Positions 34,868 to 41,642 of a stretch of 64,000 nt of DNA are shown here, one piece after another (position 1 is the first letter of the stretch; the number at the start of each line of letters is the position of its first letter). The notes beneath the pieces were generated by a model. That model saw only the letters and a list, made by a program, of their open reading frames with translations. It was not told where the DNA came from and ran no database searches. The DNA is from Granulosicoccus sp045110515. Lineage in GTDB: Bacteria; Pseudomonadota; Gammaproteobacteria; Granulosicoccales; Granulosicoccaceae. The stretch is taken from the NCBI GenBank assembly GCA_045110515.1, contig JBGCGD010000032.1, forward strand, positions 21,256-85,255, written 5' to 3'. The position numbers and the translations under genes are program-made.

Positions 34868-35965
34868 TTATCCGCGTACGCGATCTCGTTGACGAGTGTA
34901 AGCACCGTCAGAGAGTCCTGCCCAACGTGAAGACAGCTGCATGCTTTCCATGACAGAACCATGAACCTTCGCAAAGAACTCGTCGTCCATGTTCTCGTCC
35001 ATGATTTCCTGAGAAGCACTTCCGAACGCATCCCAAACCGAATCAGGGAATTCAAGTGTCTGTACACCACCAGCAACCAAACGATCGAGCGCTTGAGAGT
35101 TGTTGGCTAAGTACTGATGTAGGTTCCAGCTGTTCGCTTCACCTGCAGCAATTTGAATCATCTTCTGGTGATGCGGCTTCAGACTTGCGAATCGATCTGA
35201 GTTGGTCGCGAGTGTCAGACCTGCACCCGGCTCATGGAATCCAGATGTGTAGAAAATCTTAGTGATTTCTTGGAAACCCGCTTTTTCATCGGCCCATGGT
35301 CCGATCCACTCTGTACCATCAATTGCGCCTGATGCCAGTGCCTGATAAACCTCAGAACCTGGGAGAGTTTGAACAGAAGCACCTAAGCGACCTAGAGCCT
35401 TACCACCTAAACCAGGCATTCTGAACTTCAGACCTTTGAAGTCGTCAGCGCTGTTGATTTCTTTGCGGAACCAACCACCGGCCTGAGCCCCAGTGTTTCC
35501 AGCAAGGAAAGAGACTAAGCCGAATTCTTCGCCCAGCTCACGGTGCATTTCATGTCCACCCATGTGGTAGTACCAGTTGTTGAGCTCGATAGGCGTCATT
35601 CCAAACGGTACAGCTGTGAAGAATGCAAACGCAGGATGCTGTCCGACCCAGTAGTAGTCAGCTGCGTGGTACATATCAGCCTGTCCACTGGTGACCGCGT
35701 CAAATACTGCCGGCAAGCCTGAGACGAGTTCGCCCTGTGCCTTAACTTCGATTTCCAGTGTGCCGTCAGACATGGCATTCACTGAATCTGCAACTCGCTG
35801 AGCTGCATCAAATACCCCGGCAAGGCCTCGACCCCAAGCAGTAACCATAACCAGCTTCTCACGGCCCTGAGATATGGCCGGAGCTGATGTGATGAGTCCG
35901 GTGCCCGCTACAGCAGCGGCGCTCGCGGCACCTGCACCAGTTTTCAAAAATTGACGACGTGACAT
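34868..35965 (-). CDS. dctP: TRAP transporter solute-binding protein (DctP family, Tat-exported)
   Basis: A 365-residue periplasmic binding protein of the DctP family that captures the substrate and passes it to DctQM. The N-terminus MSRRQFLKTGAGAASAAAV is a twin-arginine signal (S-R-R-x-F-L-K), so it is exported folded. Family marks are the GLAGVFDAAQRVADSVNAMS segment, a binding-site Arg in GLKFRMPGLGGKALGRLGA near residue 184, and PGSEVYQALASGAIDGTEW near 198-216. Acidic or keto acid anions are usual ligands; this subgroup (FKGLKFRMPGLGGKA) resembles TakP-like keto-acid binders, though I cannot be sure. It is the first gene of dctPQM and is followed by a strong terminator. Confidence 0.92.
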   Translation of the reverse strand: MSRRQFLKTGAGAASAAAVAGTGLITSAPAISQGREKLVMVTAWGRGLAGVFDAAQRVADSVNAMSDGTLEIEVKAQGELVSGLPAVFDAVTSGQADMYHAADYYWVGQHPAFAFFTAVPFGMTPIELNNWYYHMGGHEMHRELGEEFGLVSFLAGNTGAQAGGWFRKEINSADDFKGLKFRMPGLGGKALGRLGASVQTLPGSEVYQALASGAIDGTEWIGPWADEKAGFQEITKIFYTSGFHEPGAGLTLATNSDRFASLKPHHQKMIQIAAGEANSWNLHQYLANNSQALDRLVAGGVQTLEFPDSVWDAFGSASQEIMDENMDDEFFAKVHGSVMESMQLSSRWAGLSDGAYTRQRDRVRG

Positions 35966-36245
35966 AGATTAAGTCTCTTTAAAATTTTAAGGAAATCTGA
36001 TTTGTTCGTGTTGAAAGCCCAGTCACTCCTGGACTGCTCCAAATGGCAACACTTGTTCGGTTTAAGAACAGCATTTATTCTTTCGCCGATGCAGGTAATG
36101 TAGCCTAATCAACAAGCCAACGTCCACATTCAAGCTCGAATAGTTCCTTTCACGCCAGATTTAGTGTGCACTAGTTCAGGGTTTACAGAAGCCTGCCAAA
36201 GAGAATTTTTTACAAAAGAACAGACACTTCCCCACCTTGGCTAGA

Positions 36246-37061
36246 TCACTTTGCTAATTTTTTAATTTTACGATTATTGAGCCCGTCAGACTGGAAGGCT
36301 GCTTTGAGCATACCAACGTCCGATCCACTAAACACAAGATCGTAGCCTTCGGCGTATAACTTTCTCGCATTGCGGGCAGGATTAGTCAATGTCGCCAGCG
36401 GTTTACCACAGGTTTTTACAGCCTTTTGAACCTTTCTAATAGCAGCCCTTGTCACTTTATGTTCCGGCTCCCCCATGTTTCCCAAGCTCCCAGCCAGGTC
36501 GTAGGGGCCGATAAACAGACCATCAACACCGTCAATACTGGCAAGCTCTGCCGCTACATTGACCGCCTGCTCAGTTTCGATTTGAATCAATAATCGGAAG
36601 CGCTTTCGATGATTTTTTAGATAATCCTCCGTATGAACCCCATAGCCCGTTGCGCGGACAATGCCCGCGGCCATACCCCGTGTACCATTGGGCGCATAGA
36701 ATGAGGCACGCGCCAGCGCTTTAGCTTCCTCTACCGAATTAACCATCGGAATCATGACGCCGTCAGCCCCCATGTCCATCAATCTTCCAATCCACACTGT
36801 GTCCTTATCCGGGGTGCGAACAAATGCTTTTGCACCAGAGAGTTGCACTGCACGTATCATCGTTAGGGTTGCTTCGAGTGACACAGCACTGTGTTCCATA
36901 TCGATCATTGCGCAATCGTAGTCACAAGCGCCAACCAATTCGCCAACGATGGGATCAAATAAGTTAATCCAGCAACCACTGCTTGGGAACCCTTTACCCG
37001 CACCGCTCAGGTGCGACCGGGCGGCTGATTTCTCAATTCGGGCTGTGCTCTTTCGACTCAC
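36246..37061 (-). CDS. HpcH/HpaI aldolase/citrate lyase family protein
   Basis: A 271-residue class II pyruvate aldolase. The family pattern is clear: CAMIDMEHSAVS with the catalytic His near residue 57, FVRTP with the pyruvate-binding Arg, the metal ligand Glu in LIQIETEQAV, and the metal Asp in GLFIGPYDLAGSLG. Such enzymes cleave 4-hydroxy-2-oxo acids (2-keto-3-deoxyglucarate, 4-hydroxy-2-oxoheptanedioate and similar) to pyruvate plus an aldehyde. The first 25 residues are a basic extension. GTG 37061 is preceded by AGGA at spacing 8. It lies 280 bases before dctP on the same strand, so it may process the TRAP substrate, which is inference. A 30-base perfect dyad stands 23 bases upstream. 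Confidence 0.85.
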   Translation of the reverse strand: MSRKSTARIEKSAARSHLSGAGKGFPSSGCWINLFDPIVGELVGACDYDCAMIDMEHSAVSLEATLTMIRAVQLSGAKAFVRTPDKDTVWIGRLMDMGADGVMIPMVNSVEEAKALARASFYAPNGTRGMAAGIVRATGYGVHTEDYLKNHRKRFRLLIQIETEQAVNVAAELASIDGVDGLFIGPYDLAGSLGNMGEPEHKVTRAAIRKVQKAVKTCGKPLATLTNPARNARKLYAEGYDLVFSGSDVGMLKAAFQSDGLNNRKIKKLAK

Positions 37062-37083
37062 GGTAGATTCCTGTTAACATATC

Positions 37084-37113
37084 AATCGCGTGGGATTATT
37101 ATCCCACGCGATT
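37084..37113. promoter_or_regulatory. 30-base perfect inverted repeat upstream of the HpcH-family gene
   Basis: AATCGCGTGGGAT, four spacer bases (TATT), and its exact complement ATCCCACGCGATT. It lies 23-52 bases upstream of the aldolase start on one side and about 119 bases before the DUF6502 gene on the other. A perfect 13-base half-site in a divergent promoter region looks like an operator for a dimeric regulator; it could also form a 5' leader hairpin in the aldolase transcript. No regulator gene is next to it. Confidence 0.65.
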
Positions 37114-37231
37114 CATCAATTGAAGCTCGACGAACTGCGCTAAACAGCAGCAAAGACGCACAAAACTGTACAGATACAATACTCACGGGCTAAGACGGCA
37201 ACCCAAAAAATTGGCCCGTAGCGGACAAAGT

Positions 37232-38050
37232 ATGCACGAAACCTTGCAAAAAGCTGTGACTAGAGTGCTCTCTCCATTGGTGAGACTTCTGCTTCGTCAC
37301 GGCGTTTCGCATGCTGAGTTTGCCAACTGGGCAAAACAGGCGTACATCAAGGAGGCTGAAACTCATTTCGGGATTGATGGCAAATCGCCCACTGTGTCGC
37401 GTATAGCAATCGTAACCGGCATCAATAGAAAAGAAGTTAAGCGAATTCGTGAATTGCCTGCCGATGTGGACACAGGTGTCAGCAAACACAATCGTGCTGT
37501 TAGAGTCGTCACCGGCTGGCTGCAAGACAAAAAATTTCAAAACTCAAAAGGTCAGCCTTTGGCGTTGGACTACGGTGACCCCGATGACACCTTCAACCAA
37601 CTTGTGAAACGCTACGGCGGCGATGTCCCCGCCCGGGCGATGCTCGACGAATTAATGCGCGTAGGAACCGTAAATAATATTGGCGGAAAAGTGTCTCTAC
37701 AACACAGCGGCTACATTCCGCACCAAAGTGAATCGGCCTTGCTGGATATTTTTGCCACAAGCGCCACCGATCTCCTAAACACTCTCGACTACAACTTAAA
37801 TGGGTTATCTCAAGAGGGACGACGCTTACAATTGAGCGTTGCATATGACGATGTAACGAGCGAAGGCCGCGACAGATTTAGAGCATTAAGTGCCGAGAAG
37901 GCACTTGAGTTACTAAAGCATTTGGATCAGTCGCTATCCAACTATGACAGAGGATCTAATCCGCTTGTAACAGGCGATGGCAAACATCGTGTCGGTTTAG
38001 GTGTCTATTGGATAGAAGACATTAATGAGGGGAATCAGCATGAGAACTAA
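37232..38050 (+). CDS. DUF6502 family protein
   Basis: A 272-residue cytoplasmic protein of the DUF6502 family, whose function is not established. The N-terminal 90 residues (MHETLQKAVTRVLSPLVRLL, then HGVSHAEFANWAKQAYI and TVSRIAIVTGINRKEVKRI) look like a winged helix-turn-helix region, so DNA binding is possible. The rest is alpha/beta with LDELMRVGTV and ALELLKHLDQSL helices. ATG 37232 matches the family start; a TTG 7 codons upstream is weaker. The 3' end overlaps the start of the lipoprotein gene by 11 bases, so the two are translated from the same transcript. Confidence 0.75.
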   Translation: MHETLQKAVTRVLSPLVRLLLRHGVSHAEFANWAKQAYIKEAETHFGIDGKSPTVSRIAIVTGINRKEVKRIRELPADVDTGVSKHNRAVRVVTGWLQDKKFQNSKGQPLALDYGDPDDTFNQLVKRYGGDVPARAMLDELMRVGTVNNIGGKVSLQHSGYIPHQSESALLDIFATSATDLLNTLDYNLNGLSQEGRRLQLSVAYDDVTSEGRDRFRALSAEKALELLKHLDQSLSNYDRGSNPLVTGDGKHRVGLGVYWIEDINEGNQHEN

Positions 38051-38942
38051 GACTTATCTCAATCGTCTTCTCTTCATTAGCTTAGTTGTTCTGCTCAGCG
38101 CTTGTGACGGCGGGCTGTTCGGAACCGGTGATGGCTCCAACACGATTCAAGTAGAAACCGGCGCAGACAGTAATCCACCTGATTCGGACACTCGGGACCC
38201 AGATCCTGATTCAAACCCCTCGACTGACCCAGTAGAAAATCCGGGTACGGGTGACGGCAACTCAGCTCCGCCAGCAACGCAAACACCTGTAGATTCATCG
38301 TTTGAGAATTTGCAGGCTGGCACAAATTCAACCACACCCGGCATACACCTGATTAATGTCAGTGACCGCTCTATTGGTGTCTTTAATGAATCCAATGGAT
38401 CAAATGTGTTTTCAAACCCCATCCCCCCCGGATCGGTAAGCGATGCAGCTGCTATTCAACTGGGAGAAAACAATTTGGTTGTTACGGATACAACCAACGA
38501 TACAGCCATAGCCTATATACGTCCGCTTAATGCAGGCACATCAACGCTGACGACACTGATCGTACGCAATACGACTGGTGAGTCACTTGATGTCGTTAAG
38601 CTCAGTTCTATCTCTATTAGCCAGACACCCACCGTGGCGCGGGTTCGAGTTGTTCAGGCTAATTCATTTGGCACAACCGACTCAGAAGCCACATTCATGT
38701 TGCTGCCCTTCGGTAATAACCCGGGCGGTTCTACGGTGCTATTCAATAACATTAACAGCAGTAGCGCTTCGGAAGCTAACTATCAGTTAGCAACACCGGG
38801 CGGCTATCGTTTAGTCGACTCTTTGGGGCGCTTTGATGACATACCTCTTGATGTAGGTGCGGGTAAAATATACACGTTGATAATACAAGAGAGTGCGACT
38901 CCTCCTATCTTGGTACATGAGGATGATCAGCTTTCTTTTTGA
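38040..38942 (+). CDS. Outer-membrane or periplasmic lipoprotein with DUF4397-like domain
   Basis: A 300-residue lipoprotein. The N-terminus has a signal peptide ending in the lipobox LLSAC, with the lipidated Cys near residue 22, followed by Asp, which in E. coli-type sorting would favour the inner membrane. Residues about 35-90 are an Asp/Pro/Ser linker (DPDPDSNPSTDPVENPG). Two beta-rich repeats follow (HLINVSDRSIGVF and ARVRVVQANSFGTT) resembling DUF4397 domains. The chosen start, ATG 38040, has GAGGGG 7-8 bases upstream. It overlaps the DUF6502 gene by 11 bases, a pairing that suggests a common process. Its stop codon lies at the edge of the transposon fossil, so its last residues may have been changed by the insertion. 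Function unknown. Confidence 0.72.
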   Translation: MRTKTYLNRLLFISLVVLLSACDGGLFGTGDGSNTIQVETGADSNPPDSDTRDPDPDSNPSTDPVENPGTGDGNSAPPATQTPVDSSFENLQAGTNSTTPGIHLINVSDRSIGVFNESNGSNVFSNPIPPGSVSDAAAIQLGENNLVVTDTTNDTAIAYIRPLNAGTSTLTTLIVRNTTGESLDVVKLSSISISQTPTVARVRVVQANSFGTTDSEATFMLLPFGNNPGGSTVLFNNINSSSASEANYQLATPGGYRLVDSLGRFDDIPLDVGAGKIYTLIIQESATPPILVHEDDQLSF

Positions 38943-38943
38943 G

Positions 38944-39355
38944 GGGACTGTTGCATTAACGCTGAGAAGCGCTCACGCATTTAAAGGGCTATTGATTTAT
39001 TTTCATGAAATAGAATCCATTTAAACGACATCGATTCCCTCATCAAACAGTACTTCTCGCCGTACGCTGGTACTGCCGTTACCCCTCTCCTACTGTGACG
39101 TTCGAGATCTGCTCGCTGAACGGCACACTCATGTAGGTCCAGCCACTATTGACCGCTCGGTCGTCAGACTCACGACCAAGCGTGACTCAATAGCGGCTAA
39201 AGCAATTCTTAAAACAAGCTCGAAGCAACTGTGGACTCTACCCACCAGCGACCATCGTGACAGACAAAGCTCCGACCTACCCCGCCATTATTCAGGCAAT
39301 GGGAGATCATGCCTATGACACACATGGTACCGTTTACTATTAATGCAACAATTAC
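38944..39355 (+). mobile_element. Remnant of an IS6-family insertion sequence with terminal inverted repeats
   Basis: The left end GGGACTGTTGCATTAA (38944-38959) and the complement of the right end (39339-39355) share TGTTGCATTAA and match the IS6-family end pattern GG-ACTGTTGCA. Flanking 8-base sequences, TTTTTGAG (38936-38943) and CTTCTGAG (39356-39363), agree at 6 of 8 positions, the target duplication length of this family. At 412 bases it is about half the size of an intact element. It lies between the lipoprotein gene and the GMC oxidoreductase gene. Confidence 0.82.
39017..39343 (+). pseudogene. Decayed, internally deleted IS6-family transposase
   Basis: Pieces of transposase are readable in several frames: PFKRHRFPHQTVLLAVRWY then CRYP (39017-39085), LSYCDVRDLLAERHTHV and GPATIDRSVVRL (39085-39174), RDSIAAKAIL, and KQARSNCGLYPP followed by ATIVTDKAPTYPAIIQAMG up to a stop at 39341-39343. 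Frameshifts fall near 39085 and in the A-run before KQAR. Between SVVRL and RDSIAAK about 55 codons, with the first catalytic Asp of the DDE triad, are missing, while the second Asp region (TDKAP) remains. The element is inactive. The surviving blocks are about 75 percent identical by eye to those of the fossil at 20467. Confidence 0.82.
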
Positions 39356-39367
39356 CTTCTGAGTTCA

Positions 39368-40894
39368 TTAGTACTTTACTTCGCGCAAAATTAATTTAGC
39401 GGCTTTATGGCCGATCATCATGCTTGGTGCATTTGTATTTGCCGATGTGATACTCGGCATTACTGAAGCATCGGCCACCCACAATCCATCAACATCGCGT
39501 AGTTTCAAAGTGTTGGTGACAGGCGTTCCTTGCTCCCCCATAGCTAGTGTGCCAACAGGATGATAGGCGGTCCCAGAACGAGCTCGAATATGTTCTGTTA
39601 TCTCTTCATTGCTACTAACGGCGGAACCCGGATAGACTTCAGGTGCTCGTCTGTCACCCATTGGAGCTTTATCGAGCAGCTCACGTAAACGTCGGAAACC
39701 ACCGATCAGGGTTTGAACATCTTGTTCTTCTTTAAGCACCCCCAAGTCGATGTTAGGCGCCGCACGGGGGTCAGATGACGACAACGTCACAGAGCCCCTG
39801 GAGACAGGTCGGCAGACGCCCACGTCGGCAAAGTAGCCTGAGCCAGTGGTTATAGACTTGCCTTTGAACCCCATCATGTATGGAATAAAGTGCACTTGGC
39901 ATTCTGGCTTGTCATCATCGTCAGTAATAGGGTTCACCCTAAAGAACGCACCCGCTTCGACAAAATTCGATGTCAACCTGCCCTTACGTTTGCCAAGCCA
40001 TTGGAAAGGAGATGCCGCCCACTGCAAACTCTGATTCCAAACCAGACCATAGCCTGAATTTCCTCCTTCGTGATGAACACCAATGACCGGATGATCTGAC
40101 AGGTTCTGACCCACTTGCGGTGAATCAACTTTAATTTCGATACCGAGCTCAGATAATTGAGCAGCGGGTCCGATACCAGAACGCATCAGTATAGAGGGTG
40201 ACCCGATACTACCCGCGCTCAATACAATGCCACACCGGGCACTCAACGTTCTACCATCGACTAATTCAACATGCTTCGCACGACCGTCTTCAAAAGAGAT
40301 TCGGTTTACGTTGGCACCGGTCAAGACCTTAAGTCCATGCGAACGCATTGCGGGTCGCAAAAACGCATCAGCTGCAGACCAGCGTCTCCCATTTCGACTA
40401 TTGGTATCGAATAATCCTGCGCTCTCGCGTTCTGGAGTAGGCGGTCCATCACTATTGGCAAGAAACGACTTTGCAAAAGCGGTAGACAACGGATGTGGCG
40501 TTGGAATCTGTTGAGGCTGAATCAGCTTTTCTATTTCGATAAAGTCCTGTTCAACGTCATGCCAATGCCAACCCGTTTGTTGCCAACTATCAAAATCATC
40601 AGCCCGCCCTCTGAACCAAACCATTGAATTTATCGAACTGGAACCGCCAACCATGTACCCGCGATTGACATTAAAGACTCGATCATTCGCGTTCGACTGC
40701 GAAGTGGATTTATAATTCCAGTCGCGCTTACTACCCATAGTGTGAAGAAGACCGAATGGGATTTTCACCTGCGGCACTGCGTCCGTAGGACCCGCTTCGA
40801 GTACGCAAACTGAACCAATACAGGCCTTTGCTAAACCTGCAGCCACAGAGCATCCAGCTGAGCCCGCACCTATTACTATAAAATCGAATTTCAC
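39368..40894 (-). CDS. GMC family FAD-dependent oxidoreductase (choline dehydrogenase-like)
   Basis: A 508-residue flavoenzyme that oxidises an alcohol group. Residues 4-18 (FIVIGAGSAGCSVAA) bind FAD, followed by VLEAG; the FAD loop GYMVGGSSSINSMVWFRG near 79-96 is GMC signature 1, and LSAGSIGSPSILMRSGIG near 228-245 is signature 2. The catalytic His lies in SGTAYHPVGTLAMG near 447 and the second catalytic residue in SANTNAPSMMIG near 486. Relatives act on choline, polyethylene glycol, aliphatic alcohols or hydroxymethyl compounds; no substrate can be assigned. It is monocistronic, begins at ATG 40894 and ends 12 bases from the transposon fossil. Confidence 0.9.
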   Translation of the reverse strand: MKFDFIVIGAGSAGCSVAAGLAKACIGSVCVLEAGPTDAVPQVKIPFGLLHTMGSKRDWNYKSTSQSNANDRVFNVNRGYMVGGSSSINSMVWFRGRADDFDSWQQTGWHWHDVEQDFIEIEKLIQPQQIPTPHPLSTAFAKSFLANSDGPPTPERESAGLFDTNSRNGRRWSAADAFLRPAMRSHGLKVLTGANVNRISFEDGRAKHVELVDGRTLSARCGIVLSAGSIGSPSILMRSGIGPAAQLSELGIEIKVDSPQVGQNLSDHPVIGVHHEGGNSGYGLVWNQSLQWAASPFQWLGKRKGRLTSNFVEAGAFFRVNPITDDDDKPECQVHFIPYMMGFKGKSITTGSGYFADVGVCRPVSRGSVTLSSSDPRAAPNIDLGVLKEEQDVQTLIGGFRRLRELLDKAPMGDRRAPEVYPGSAVSSNEEITEHIRARSGTAYHPVGTLAMGEQGTPVTNTLKLRDVDGLWVADASVMPSITSANTNAPSMMIGHKAAKLILREVKY

Positions 40895-41038
40895 TTAACA
40901 ATGAACCGTTGATTGTCGCGTCATTCGAAAGCTTAGCACTGACTAACCACACCGATCAAAAACCTATCTTTCCGTTATTATTTGGACAATTGAGAATTAA
41001 CCCTACATCAATCATCTGAAAAAACACGTCGGTCACCA

Positions 41039-41563
41039 GTGACAGAAGACCACAGTCAATCAACTTTACCGGGTTTAGAGGCATTCACAACAGTGCAAAG
41101 TTTTAAGAAGCTCATCATCATTGCTCACGCACCTTCTGACAACGCAAGCAGAATGCTTGATGCGGTAGTTTGCGGCGCTAGCAATGACGCTATTGAAAAT
41201 GTCGATGTGAAATTTATACCTCCATTAGACACACAACCTGAAGATATTCTGAACGCTAACGCGGTGATTATCGGCACGACCGAAAACCTCGGCTATATGG
41301 CAGGCTTAATTAAAGATGTATTCGACCGATGCTATTACCCTTGCTTAGAACGCACAGAAGGGTTGCCGTTTACATTTTATGTTCGTGCAGGGCACGATGG
41401 AACAGGAACACGGCGAGCCATTGAGAGCATAACAACAGGTTTAAAGTGGCGCCTGGTTCAAGAGCCTTTAATGTGCAAAGGGGACTTTGACGAACACTTT
41501 ATTAGTCAATGCGAAGAACTAGGGTTAACTATGGCCGCAAGTTTAGATGCAGGCATCATCTAG
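41039..41563 (+). CDS. Flavodoxin-like/NADPH-dependent FMN reductase family protein
   Basis: A 174-residue protein with a flavodoxin-like fold. The first strand and phosphate loop are KLIIIAHAPSDNASRMLDAV; the middle has DILNANAVIIGTTENLGYMAGLIKDVFDRCYY, in which GTxENxGYMAG is the FMN-binding loop of WrbA-like relatives; FYVRAGHDGTGTRRAIE follows. It probably binds FMN and takes part in electron transfer. The start is uncertain: GTG 41039 gives 174 residues, while a GTG 18 codons later (before QSFKKLI) would remove a nonconserved leader. It is divergent from the GMC gene and alone on its strand; a 7-base inverted repeat follows at 41585-41616. Confidence 0.75.
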   Translation: MTEDHSQSTLPGLEAFTTVQSFKKLIIIAHAPSDNASRMLDAVVCGASNDAIENVDVKFIPPLDTQPEDILNANAVIIGTTENLGYMAGLIKDVFDRCYYPCLERTEGLPFTFYVRAGHDGTGTRRAIESITTGLKWRLVQEPLMCKGDFDEHFISQCEELGLTMAASLDAGII

Positions 41564-41642
41564 GTTTGTCGAGCGTAGTCAGTTAATTGGTTCACGCTAT
41601 TAATCAACGACCAATTTGACAATGCTTATGCCGTTAACAAAA

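Noticed and set aside
41585..41616. AATTGGT/ACCAATT inverted repeat after the flavodoxin-like gene
   Set aside because: The stem is only 7 bases and AT-rich with an 18-base loop and no U-tract; too weak to call a terminator.
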